Of a stretch of DNA of 64,000 bases, positions 53,093 to 61,765 are shown piece after piece. The stretch spans positions 290,202 to 354,201 of the forward strand of contig CAWDUC010000011.1 of the NCBI GenBank assembly GCA_963805405.1. The letters run 5' to 3'. The position numbers and the translations under genes were made by a program. Below the pieces are notes generated by a model, which saw nothing but the letters and a program-made list of their open reading frames with translations, was not told the origin of the DNA and searched no databases. Each line of letters opens with the position of its first letter. The first letter of the stretch is position 1. The stretch is from JAEUMG01 sp963805405 (GTDB taxonomy: Bacteria > Pseudomonadota > Alphaproteobacteria > Rhizobiales > Aestuariivirgaceae).

Positions 53093-54374
53093 ATGCCGCC
53101 GATCGAGAAGCAAGGCGCGGCTGAGATCGATACCCTGGTGCGCAAGCGCTGGCGCGCCCAGGCCGAGTATGTGAACACGCATTCGGATTTCTATCGCGCG
53201 CAAGAGTTCGAAGGCGATCTCGACGAACTTGCCGATCTCGAATTCACCGACAAGGACATGCTGCGCGAGGACCAGCGGCTCAATCCGCCGTTTGGGAGTT
53301 ATCTTGCCTCCACGCCGGAAAAAATCTCACGCGTACACCGCACGTCCGGCTCGACGGGAACCGCGATGAACATCGCATTGTCGCAATCCGACGCGCTGAT
53401 CTGGGCGGATGTCGGGGCGCGCGCGATGAAATTATGCGGGCTCGGCCCCGGCCACCGCGTCGTGCATTGCCTCAACTATCAAATGTGGATGGGCGGCTAT
53501 ACCGATCACGCGGTGCTCGAAGCGACCGGCGCCACCGTCATCCCCTTCGGCGTCGGCGGCAGCGAGCGTCTGATCCCGACCATCCGCGAACTCGGCATTA
53601 CCGCGATTCACTGCACGCCGTCCTATCCTGCCGTGCTCGAGCGCGTCATCGCCGAGCATTTTCCGGGCCTCAAGCCGCGCGATCTCGGCCTCAAGCTCGG
53701 GCTCTTCGGCGGCGAAGCGGGGCTCGACCAGCCGGCTTTCCGCAAAAGGCTCGAAGACACCTGGGGCTTTGAAGTGCGCAACGCCAATTACGGCGTCTCC
53801 GACGTCCTCACCATCATTGCCGGCCAAAGCGCCCATACGCAGGATCTGCATTTCATCGCGAGCGATGTGCTCTATCCCGAACTGATCGAATCCAGAGACC
53901 GGCCGGCGCAAGCCGTTCAAGGCGGGTGAGACCGGCGAACTCGTGCTCACGCATCTGATGCGCGAATGCCAACCGCTGGTGCGCTTCCGCACCGGAGACA
54001 TCGTCACCATCACCGAAACCGGACCGACCCATGACGGCATCACCGCGCCGCGCTTCCGGGTCGTCGGTCGCGCCGACGACATGGTCGTGGTGCGCGGCCT
54101 CAACATGTTTCCGGCGATGGTGCAGGGCGTCGTCAATCAGTTTCCGGCATTTGTCGGGCGAGTATCGCATCCTGCTCGACACGCCGCCGCCCTATGACGC
54201 GTTGCCGCTACAGGTCGAACTCGCGCGCGGTCGGAGCGGAAAGCGGCCTGGCCGAATGCCGTCGAGACAGCGATCAAGAAACAGCTCGGCGGCAGTGCGA
54301 AAGTGAGCGTGCTGCCACCCAACAGCATTCAGCGAAGCGAAGGCAAGAGCCGGCGCGTCATTCGAACCTATTGA
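53093..54374 (+). CDS. Phenylacetate-CoA ligase family (PaaK-like) acyl-CoA ligase, frameshifted as read
   Basis: About 427 residues; ATG 53093 follows directly on the preceding stop. Breaks fall near 53905, 54160 and 54240. The phosphate-binding loop is HRTSGSTGTAMNIAL, followed by HCLNYQMWMGGYTDHAVLEA and TAIHCTPSYPAVLE. GLKLGLFGGEAGLD and EVRNANYGVSDV form the adenylate region. The C-terminal domain has TGELVLTHL, PLVRFRTGDIV and GRADDMVVVRGLNMFP, with a final KSRRVIRTY. This is the ANL-type CoA ligase PaaK group. It would activate a carboxylic acid with ATP and CoA for the crotonase encoded next. Confidence 0.86.
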
Positions 54375-54382
54375 GGCCATCC

Positions 54383-55147
54383 ATGTATGAGACCGTGCTG
54401 AGCACTCTGGACGCAAAAGGCGTGCGCACCATCACGCTCAATCGCCCGAAGCAGCTCAATGCCATGAACCGGCAATTGTTGCGCGATTTGGCTGCGGCTT
54501 TCGTCGCAGCGAATGAAGACGAGGCGACAAAGGTCATCATCTTCACCGGCGCAGGCCGCGCCTTCTGCGCCGGCGATGATCTCGACGAGCATGTGCATCC
54601 CGAAAACGAAGCGGCGGCGCGCAATCATGTCGCGCACCATCCAGCTCGTCACCGAAGCCATTCTCTTCGGCGACAAGCCGGTGATCGGCGCGATCAATGG
54701 CTGGGCGGTGGGCGGCGGCTTCGAATGGGCGATCAATTGCGATTTCCCCATCTGGGCGGAAAGTGCGCGCGCCTTCTTTCCCGGAGCTCAAATGGGGGAT
54801 GTTCGTCACCGGCGGCGTCAGCTCGCTGTTGCCGGCGCTTGGCGGGCTTGCAAAATGCGCGCGAGATGATGTTCCTCGGCGAGCGCTATGATGCAAAGAC
54901 TCTACTTGAAAAAGGCGTCGCCTGGCGCGTCGTGCCTGATGCGGAATCTGATGGCGGAGGCGCAGACTGATCGCGGAGAAGCTGCTCGCGCAATCGCAGC
55001 GTTCGGTGCGCGCCATGAAACGCGCGCTCAATGAAGTGGCGCATGGTCGATCTGCGTCGCGCCATCGACATCGAAACCGACATCACGGTGGCGAGTTTCC
55101 TCGACCCCGACACGACGGCGCGGATCGCCCAATTCTCAAAGCGCTGA
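54383..55147 (+). CDS. Enoyl-CoA hydratase/isomerase (crotonase) family, frameshifted as read
   Basis: About 255 residues from ATG 54383, with about five breaks (54630, 54795, 54855, 54965, 55040). In order: ITLNRPKQLNAMNRQLLRDL, the oxyanion-hole strand GAGRAFCAGDDLDEH, INGWAVGGGFEWAINCDFP, VTGGVSSLLPALGG and REMMFLGERYDAKTLLEKG. AWRVVPD, LIAEKLLAQSQRSVRAMKRA and a final ARIAQFSKR complete it. All crotonase landmarks are present. It ends the six-gene operon and overlaps the convergent cyclase gene by 12 nt. It acts on the CoA ester presumably made by the preceding ligase. Confidence 0.83.
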
Positions 55148-56385
55148 ACGCCTGACGATAAATACCGTCTCGACGATGCCGAAGCCCTTGAGCTCGACCG
55201 CGAGCGGTGGCTCGTAGCTCGCCTCGGCGCCCAGTGCCTTGCAGGTGGCAAGGCTCACATGGATGCGGCCCGGGACTGCCCATGGCTTTCGAGGCGGGAG
55301 GCGAGATTTCACGGTATCGCCCCACACATCATAGGAAATCTTGGCGCGACCAATGACGCCCGCCGTCACCGGGCCGGTGGCGATGCCGATCCGCATGGCG
55401 AGTGCCAGGTCATGCCGGCTTGCCAACCTCGCGCAAAATGTCGAGCATGGCTTCGCCGAGCTTGAAGGCGCGCAAGTGCGTGGTCGGCGCATGGCAGGGG
55501 AACGCCTGCCACCGCCATATAGGCATCGCCAATGGTCTTGATCTTCTCGAGCCCAGCTCGAGCGCAGCACGGTCGATCTGCGTGAAAAGATCGTCGAGGA
55601 GTGCGACAGTGCGTGCCGGCCCAAGCCATGCGCAAGCTGCGTGAAGCCCTTGAGATCGGCAAAGAGGACGCTTGCCTCATCGAAATTCTCAGCGATCGTG
55701 ATCGCCAGGATCGTCGCGCAAGCGATCGACGATGATGCCCGGCATCATGTTGCGCAATAATGATTCGGTCTGCGGCTTCGGCGATGCGCGCCAGGCGAAA
55801 AGCATAGAAGACGATCAGGAAGACGATCGCCATGACCGAGAAGGCGGAATTGGCATAAAGCTGATCGAGAAACCCGGTTTCCTCGACCTTGATCGCTGCA
55901 CTGAGGCGGAAAGAAGATACCAAGCAACAAGATGGCAGGCGAGTGCGAGGAGCGTGATGGCGATGGCAAGCCACAAGCGAGCGAGACCAAGGATTGCGAG
56001 CGCGCCGGCGGCAGCCCCGATATAATTGAGCTGGATGCCCGAATCGCGGCCCAGGAAAGCGATGAAGTAAAAGATGCTCGAAAAGATGACCGCACAGAGC
56101 CAGAAAGCAGCAGCGGATGGCCCGAAGCGGTGGAAAAAGGGCGTGGCGGCCGTGCAGATGGCCGAGACGACATTGCCGAGCACGACAGGCAGCAGATTGA
56201 CCGGATCATGCGATCGCGTAGATCAGCGCATAGACGAGCGAGGAAAAGGAGGCGAGGTAGCCCGTTGCATTGGCAACGATGAGGCCCCGCCGGTCGGCAC
56301 GGCCGTAGCCGGCGGTGCCGATCCGCAATATGCGGCCCAGCAGATCTTGAAGTCTGGATTTTTCCGCCGCGGCTAACATGTGCAT
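55136..56385 (-). CDS. Membrane-bound class III adenylate/guanylate cyclase (frameshifted as read)
   Basis: About 416 residues assembled from several frames. The start ATG 56385 overlaps the kinase stop (TGATG); MLAAAEKSRLQDLLGRILRIG follows. The N-terminal half is membrane-embedded (LIVANATGYLASFSSLVYAL, AFWLCAVIFSSIFYFIAFLG, FSVMAIVFLIVFYAFRLARI). The C-terminal catalytic domain has LEKIKTIGDAYMAVAGVP, ALAMRIGIATGPVTAGVIG and KISYDVWGDTVK, ending EPPLAVELKGFGIVETVFIV. VKTIGDAYMA and GPVTAGVIG are class III cyclase signatures. At least six breaks occur (about 56215, 55880, 55710, 55620, 55480, 55410). Product cAMP is likely; cGMP is not excluded. Confidence 0.82.
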
Positions 56386-57015
56386 CAGGACATCATAAAA
56401 TCTGCAGCGATGCTGAAATCGCGAACGAGCCTGCCGTTCGGAAGATCGTTGCCCTCCAACTTGGCGGCGATCTGATCCGGGGAGAGGCCGTAGTCCACCC
56501 AGCGTTCGCGCAGGCGCGCACGCAGGATTTCCTCGGGAACCGCGATCATCACTTTCACGTCGAAGAAGCGTGCAGCCCGGACCAGGGCGTGCGATCGAGC
56601 AGAAGGTAGTTGCCCTCGACGATCAGCGTGCGAACGCTGCGCGGGATGAGCCGAGCGCCGGCCCGGGCAATTTCAAGATCGCGATCGAAGACCGGCACCG
56701 CTACCTCATCCTCCTCGTTACGCTTCAAGCCGAGCCAGCATGTGATGGAGCCCAGCAACGTCGAATGTATCGGGCGCGCCTTTGCGTGCGCGAAGCCGCA
56801 CGAGCTCCGAGAACCCGGTCGTCGAAATGATAGCCGTCCATCGGCAATACCGCCGCGCTGCCAGCTTCGCGTTGACTAAGCCCTGCGCAAAGCCATTCGG
56901 CGAGCGTCGATTTGCCCGATCCCGGCGGTCCGGCAACGGCTATCACCACGCGCTCGCGCGAGGCGTGGGCACTGATCGCTTCGGCGAGTTCGGCGGGGGT
57001 TACGGCGGTGGTCAT
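56385..57015 (-). CDS. P-loop nucleoside/sugar kinase, uridine-kinase family (frameshifted as read)
   Basis: About 210 residues from ATG 57015 (MTTAVTPAELAEAISAHASR). Walker A is VVIAVAGPPGSGKSTLAEWL, then AAVLPMDGYHFDD. After breaks near 56860 and 56760 come APDTFDVAGLHHMLARL, EVAVPVFDRDLEIARAGARL and TLIVEGNYLLLD; the end is NDLPNGRLVRDFSIAADFMM. GDY/GNYLLLD with an FDR-type segment matches the PRK/uridine kinase-like group that includes FrcK-type and pantothenate-kinase-like proteins. Substrate uncertain. The stop overlaps the cyclase ATG (TGATG), so the two are translationally coupled. Confidence 0.8.
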
Positions 57016-57123
57016 TCCGCCAGCTTGTAGCATTTCCTCGCAGCCATCCTAAGGGCGTCATCAATCCGTCATTGGGAGCCCGGTAGCTGCATTCACGCCA
57101 GCGCCACGGAGTTCCGCCAGATC

Positions 57124-57771
57124 ATGCTTGCCCCGGCTCCCGTCTATCTCTTCGACCCCATGGACAAGCCCGACCTGCCGCTTGCCGATGTGCCGCTCAT
57201 CATCGCCACCGACGAAACGGTCAGGGACTATGGATGCCTGGTTGACGATCCGGCGCGCTTCGAAATCGAGATCGTCACCTGGCCGGCCTCGGGCTGGCGT
57301 CCCGTCGATGCGGGGACGGGCAATGAAGCGGGCTTCGTCGAAGGTATCTTCAGCGGCGAATGGCGCGGCCATGTTCTTTATGGGTCGAACGAAGCGGTGG
57401 GCGGCCATTATGTGCTCGGCTGGTCGGATAAACTGCGACAAGCGCCAAGCGAGCCGCGCGAGGCCGTGAATCTGTGGCACATGAACTACCATCCCGATGG
57501 CGGGCAGCTCTTCTACCCATTGGACAATCTGCCCTTCGTCGTGCCGGTCGCGCTGCCGGGCGATGATCTGACGCCTGACAAAGTCATCGCGCTGTGGTGC
57601 GACGGAACGCGCGGCCTCTACATCCATCCCAATATCTGGCACGAGGGTATTTTCCCGGTTCATGATCGGCAGCGGTTCCTCGATCGCCAGGGCCGGGTGC
57701 ATGCGCGGGTGAGCTGCGACATAGCGCAGGAATTCGGCGTCTATCTTTCAGTGCCCTTGCGCGCTCCGTAG
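57124..57771 (+). CDS. Ureidoglycolate lyase-like cupin protein
   Basis: A protein of 215 residues, intact. The C-terminal two thirds follow the ureidoglycolate hydrolase/lyase (AllA) pattern: LWHMNYHPDGGQLFYPL, PFVVPVALPGDDLTPDKVIAL, TRGLYIHPNIWHEGIFPV and RVSCDIAQEFGVYLSVPL. Histidines in NYHPDGG and NIWHEG are likely metal or active-site residues. The first 90 residues are longer than in AllA (usually about 165 residues in all). It stands alone between a divergent kinase gene and a 371-bp gap. No other purine-degradation genes are near unless the molybdenum hydroxylase is one, so the role could differ. Confidence 0.72.
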   Translation: MLAPAPVYLFDPMDKPDLPLADVPLIIATDETVRDYGCLVDDPARFEIEIVTWPASGWRPVDAGTGNEAGFVEGIFSGEWRGHVLYGSNEAVGGHYVLGWSDKLRQAPSEPREAVNLWHMNYHPDGGQLFYPLDNLPFVVPVALPGDDLTPDKVIALWCDGTRGLYIHPNIWHEGIFPVHDRQRFLDRQGRVHARVSCDIAQEFGVYLSVPLRAP

Positions 57772-58142
57772 ACCGGACGCGCAATCGATCGCGATCAGGC
57801 AGCGTCGCGGTGTTGACCGTGAGGCTTGCCATAGAGCGCGAGAAGAAGAGGATTGACCGGAGCAAGGCTATTTCCGATTACGGCCGCGTGCGCCATGAAG
57901 CAGATTCGGTCCTGAAGGCCGAATTAGACCAGCGTTACCTTCCGACGCGCTGCATGTTGCTGCAATCATCGATATAGCTGGGCACGTGCATACTGCGCGT
58001 AACTGGACGCCATGCACAACGGGCATAACGATGCCCGTCCGGCTGGACATTGCCAAGGCTTCGCGCTTCTAGGAGGATGGTCGCCGCTCCGGCCCGAACC
58101 GGAGCGCAGGTCCCCACCCTTCGAGATAATGCGAGGACAGCA
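57772..58142. other. 371-bp non-coding leader with two hairpins
   Basis: I see no gene here. Two hairpins precede the isomerase gene: CGGGCAT-AACG-ATGCCCG at 58020-58037 and CGCTCCGG-CCCGAA-CCGGAGCG at 58085-58106. An AGGAGGATGG lies between them at about 58070, without a plausible reading frame. Neither hairpin has a T-tract. A leader regulatory element is possible. Confidence 0.4.
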
Positions 58143-58952
58143 ATGGCACTGAGAAACCGTCTAGGCGGCCACACCAACACGTATCACACCTACAGCCTCG
58201 AAGAGGCGCTCGAGGGGATTGCGGCGGCGGGATACAAATATGTCGAGCTCACCGCGGTGCGCGGCTGGACCGAGCATGTGCCCCTCGAAGCCGATGCCAA
58301 GACGCTTGGCGGCATTCAGCGGATGATGAACAAGCTCGGCCTCGTGGCGATCTCGCTTTCGGGCCATTCCGACCTCACCACCAAGGACGGTCTGAAAGAC
58401 GGCCTCAAGGCGCTCGATCTGTGCGAGCGCATGGGCATCGACATCATGAATACGGCGATCGGCGGCCATTCCAGCCAGGACGAAAACGAAGAAGCCTTTA
58501 TGGGCAATATTCATGAGCTTGCCGATGCAGCTGCCAAGCGCGACATCAGGCTCGGCATCGAAATCCATGGCGAGATCACCAAATCGGGCGCCGCGGCGAT
58601 CCCGGTCTTGAAGCGGATCGGGCGCCCCAATGTGCTGATCAATTACGACACGGCGAATGTCGAATTCTATGCTGGGGTGAAAGCAGTGGACGACTTGCCC
58701 ATCGCGCTGCCAAAGCTCGTCCACATCCATCTCAAGGACATGCGCGGGCAAGGCCGCGTGTGGGATTTTCCGGCGATCGGCGAAGGCCATGTCGATTTCA
58801 AGCGCGTGCTCGACATCATGGCGAAGGGCGGTTTTACCGGGCCGATGAGCGTCGAGATCGAGTTCACGGGCGATCCCTGGCCACCGCTAGCCGAGGTCAA
58901 CCGGGCGATGAAGGCCTCGCACGACAAGCTCGCTTCTCTCGGCCTCTCATAG
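58143..58952 (+). CDS. Sugar phosphate isomerase/epimerase (AP-endonuclease-2 TIM barrel)
   Basis: A protein of 269 residues from ATG 58143, with GAGGA upstream. It has the xylose-isomerase-like barrel: HTNTYHTYSLEEALEGIAAAGY, YVELTAVRGW, VAISLSGHSDLT, IGGHSSQDENEEAF, RLGIEIHGEITKSG (metal Glu-His), LINYDTANVEFY (metal Asp), KLVHIHLKDMRGQ (His) and MSVEIEFTGDP (metal Glu). The four metal ligands are all visible. The next genes encode a Gfo/Idh/MocA oxidoreductase and a PIG-L deacetylase. Probable isomerisation or epimerisation of a (keto)sugar. Confidence 0.88.
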   Translation: MALRNRLGGHTNTYHTYSLEEALEGIAAAGYKYVELTAVRGWTEHVPLEADAKTLGGIQRMMNKLGLVAISLSGHSDLTTKDGLKDGLKALDLCERMGIDIMNTAIGGHSSQDENEEAFMGNIHELADAAAKRDIRLGIEIHGEITKSGAAAIPVLKRIGRPNVLINYDTANVEFYAGVKAVDDLPIALPKLVHIHLKDMRGQGRVWDFPAIGEGHVDFKRVLDIMAKGGFTGPMSVEIEFTGDPWPPLAEVNRAMKASHDKLASLGLS

Positions 58953-58963
58953 AGCCTCTGCCC

Positions 58964-59952
58964 ATGAAAATCGGAATTCTGGGCTCGGGCTTCATGGGGG
59001 GCACCCATGCCCGCGCCTATGCCAAAATCCCAGGTATCAAAGTCGCGGCCGTGTCGTCGCGCAATTGGACAAGGCGGAGAAGCTCGCCAAGGAAGTCGGC
59101 GCCCGTGCCACCACCGACGATCGCTCGATCATCGAGGATCCTTCGATCGACATCGTCAGCAATACATTACCCACGCATCTCCATCCCGAGACGACGATCG
59201 CAGCGCTGAAAGCGGGCAAGCATGTCCTCCTCGAAAAGCCCTTCGCGCTGACGGCCAAAGACTGCGACGGAATGATTGCTGCGGCGAAGGAGGCGGGCCG
59301 CGTGCTCATGGTGGCGCATGTACTGCGCTTCTGGCCGGAATATGTCGCGCTCGTTGAGTTCGTCGAAAGCGGCAAGCTCGGCAAACCGATTTCGGGCGTG
59401 GCGACGCGATTGTCGCAATTGCCGGGCTGGGCCGACTGGTTTCTCGATCCGGCATTCAGCGGCGGCGCGGTCCTCGATCTGTGCGTGCATGATTTCGATA
59501 CGACCAACTGGCTGTTCGGCAGGCCCAAGAGTGTCTACGCGCGCGGGCGCGAAATGCGGCCAGGTCTATGGAACGACGTCCACGCGCTCGTCGACTACGG
59601 CGGCGTCGACGCCATCGTCGAGGGCAGCGAGTTCATGCCGCAAGGCTATCCGTTCACGGCATCACTCAAAGTACTTTGCGAGGCCGGCGTCGTCGAATTC
59701 ATGTTCCGCGCCGGCGGCGTCAGTGTCGAAATGGGCGGCGGTACGTCGCTCATCGTCCATGAATCGGGCAAGGCCTATCCGCTCAAATCCATGCCGGGCG
59801 ATGGCTATGACAATCAGGCGGCGTACATGATTGAATGCGTGAAAAAAGGTGCGAGGCCGAAGCTTGGCACGCCCGAGCAAGCGCGCCTGGCGGTGGCGAC
59901 CGCCAATGCGGCGCGGCGGTCGCTAGAGACGGGCACAGTGGTGACACTATGA
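58964..59952 (+). CDS. Gfo/Idh/MocA-family oxidoreductase (frameshifted as read)
   Basis: About 329 residues from ATG 58964, with one missing base near 59067. The Rossmann start is KIGILGSGFMGGTHARAYAK. After the break it reads DKAEKLAKEVGARATTDDRS, then LPTHLHPETTIAALKAGKHVLLEKPFAL with the EKP motif whose lysine takes part in catalysis. GGAVLDLCVHDFDTTNWLFG contains the conserved D-x3-H-type active-site pair. It is typical of sugar or inositol dehydrogenases using NAD(P). It follows the isomerase by 11 nt and overlaps the deacetylase by 4 nt. Confidence 0.9.
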
Positions 59953-60761
59953 GCAAACAGGCTGCGCTGGCGATCGTCGCCCATCCCGACGATGTCGAGT
60001 TCACCATGGCGGGGACGCTCCTCCTCCTCAAGGACAAGGGCTTCGACATACATTTCTGGAATCTCGCCAATGGCAGCTATGGGTCGATGGTGCATCCGTT
60101 GGCCGATATCATTCGCATCCGGGCCGAGGAAGGGGCCGCCGGAGCGAAGCTTGCAGGCGCCACCTATCATCCGGCGATAACCGACGATCTCGCCATTCTC
60201 TACCGCCCGGAATTCATCGCCAAGATCACCGCCGTCGTGCGCGCGGTGAAGCCGTCTATCATTTTCACCCATTCGCCGCAGGACTACATGGAAGACCACA
60301 TGAATGCTGCGCGTCTCACCGTCACCGGCACCTTCATCCGCGCCGCACCAAATTATGTGAGCGACCCGCCGGTGCCCGCCTGGGCCGGCGATACGGTTGT
60401 CTATCACGCGGTGCCGCATGGTTTGAAAGGGCCGTTGCGCGAGACCGTCCATTCCGAAATCTATGTCGACATCGCCACGACGCTCGCCCGCAAGGGCGCT
60501 GCGCTCGCCGCGCACAAAAGCCAGCAGGAATGGCTCGAGGCGACGCAGGGCATGGGCTCGATGGTTGGCGAGATGGAAGAGTTCAGCGCCGGCGTCGGCG
60601 CTCTGTCGGGACGCTTTGCCCATGCCGAGGGCTTCCGGCGCCATCTCCATTTCGGTTTCGCCAACGAGGCGTTCGATCCCTTGAGCGATGCGCTTGGCGA
60701 CAAGGCGTGGCGCGATCCCGACTATGGCAAAACGGCACCACTGCTGCGAGGGTCGAGATGA
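59949..60761 (+). CDS. PIG-L/LmbE-family deacetylase
   Basis: A protein of 270 residues, intact, with ATG 59949 overlapping the preceding stop. The zinc site is IVAHPDDVEFTMAGTLLLL (AHPDD at 11-15) together with SPQDYMEDHMNAARL (DHxxA). The C-terminal part has AHKSQQEWLEATQGMG. Family members remove the acetyl group from N-acetylglucosaminyl compounds, N-acetylated diamines or related amides. With an isomerase and a sugar oxidoreductase it suggests use of an N-acylated amino sugar or glycoside. The stop is followed by a 374-bp gap before tRNA-Ala. Confidence 0.9.
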   Translation: MSKQAALAIVAHPDDVEFTMAGTLLLLKDKGFDIHFWNLANGSYGSMVHPLADIIRIRAEEGAAGAKLAGATYHPAITDDLAILYRPEFIAKITAVVRAVKPSIIFTHSPQDYMEDHMNAARLTVTGTFIRAAPNYVSDPPVPAWAGDTVVYHAVPHGLKGPLRETVHSEIYVDIATTLARKGAALAAHKSQQEWLEATQGMGSMVGEMEEFSAGVGALSGRFAHAEGFRRHLHFGFANEAFDPLSDALGDKAWRDPDYGKTAPLLRGSR

Positions 60762-61135
60762 AAGAAGCGGGCTACGTGCTTCGATCTTCAATGTGTGGTG
60801 CTTACGAGTACATGCATCATGGATGCTGCCCCTCGGCAGCGTAAGTTTCCAGTGCTGTTCGTAAGTCAATACCAGGTCGAGCTAATCGGAATCGAACTCG
60901 TCTCCAAACAGATGCGAACCGGTCTCTGTGTATGTGAGAACCCGTCTCTGAAACGGACGAGGACTGGATCGTGGAAACAGAATTTTTGCGACGGCGACTT
61001 TCGGCAATTCCAGAGGTAATTGCGCGCAACAGAGACTCACAGAGACTGGGTTTGCCCGCAACGTGGGCTGTAACTCGCGGATATGTCGGGATGTTTCGAC
61101 TACCTATCGAAACACCAGCAGTATCAAGGAGTAGG
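60762..61135. other. 374-bp gap without a recognisable gene, next to the tRNA-Ala 3' end
   Basis: It looks more AT-rich by eye than its surroundings, and no open frame has family features. CGGAATCGAAC at about 60888-60898 matches 11 bases of the tRNA-Ala T-arm region in the same orientation as at 61149-61159. Nothing else supports a tRNA fragment or an integrase remnant. Confidence 0.4.
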
Positions 61136-61211
<76 letters not shown>

Positions 61212-61216
61212 ATTTT

Positions 61217-61264
61217 GACGGGCCTTGCGGCCCCGTCGGGCGGCGCGGAACCTAGGTCCGCGCC
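61217..61264 (-). terminator. Two GC-rich hairpins between the FYDLN gene and tRNA-Ala
   Basis: GGCGCGGA (61242-61249), loop ACCTAGG, TCCGCGCC (61257-61264) is a perfect 8-bp stem. GACGGGCC (61217-61224), loop TTGC, GGCCCCGTC (61229-61237) is a second with one bulge. They could end the FYDLN transcript or be processed with the tRNA precursor. No T-tract is present. Confidence 0.35.
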
Positions 61265-61315
61265 GGTCAACAATCAAGCAAAACTTCGAAGGCCCGGAAA
61301 GCCGGACCCATCGGC

Positions 61316-61732
61316 TCAGACCTCTTCTTCATCTTCCTTGCCGCCAGGCGTCGTGCTGTCGAGGAGACCCGCAACGTCGCCGCCATCTTCTTCCTCTTCC
61401 TCGAGAAAGGCGTCGTTTTCGTCGCCCTCGGCGTCCTCGGCTTCCTCGCCAAGATCGACATCCTCGATCGCCGCGGTCTCATCTTCCTGGCCGGGCTCCT
61501 CGACCTCCTCGAGGCTGACCAGTTCGACTTCTCCCGTATTTTCCTCGGCTTCCTTTACCACTTCGCGCGGCTTGGGCGGCGGCGGCGGCATATCGCTCTT
61601 GGAGGGAAGCAAGGTAGCGGCAATGAACGTGACCCCGCATTTGGGGCAGACGATCGGATTCTTCAACAAATCGTAGAACCTGGCGGCGCAGGACGGGCAC
61701 GTGCGCTTGGTTCCGAGTTCAGGTTTGACCAC
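61316..61732 (-). CDS. FYDLN-acid domain protein (TIGR02300 family)
   Basis: A 138-residue alphaproteobacterial protein of unknown role. The N-terminus is a small zinc-ribbon-like unit with Cys12, Cys15, Cys29 and Cys32 (TCPSC and VCPKCG) enclosing the family motif FYDLLKNP (19-26). The rest is a proline stretch (PPPPPKPREVV) and a long acidic, low-complexity tail (for example EEEEEDGGDVAGLL and KEDEEEV). Family and length match well. In many Hyphomicrobiales it neighbours tRNA-Ala, aroA and cmk, as here. Intact. Confidence 0.92.
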   Translation of the reverse strand: MVKPELGTKRTCPSCAARFYDLLKNPIVCPKCGVTFIAATLLPSKSDMPPPPPKPREVVKEAEENTGEVELVSLEEVEEPGQEDETAAIEDVDLGEEAEDAEGDENDAFLEEEEEDGGDVAGLLDSTTPGGKEDEEEV

Positions 61733-61765
61733 GGTTAATCCTTTGGACCGGTTTAATGTTCGGAT

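Noticed and set aside
57061..57702. Minus-strand open frame of about 213 codons opposite the ureidoglycolate-lyase-like gene
   Set aside because: Only the plus-strand protein shows conserved motifs (NYHPDGG, NIWHEG).
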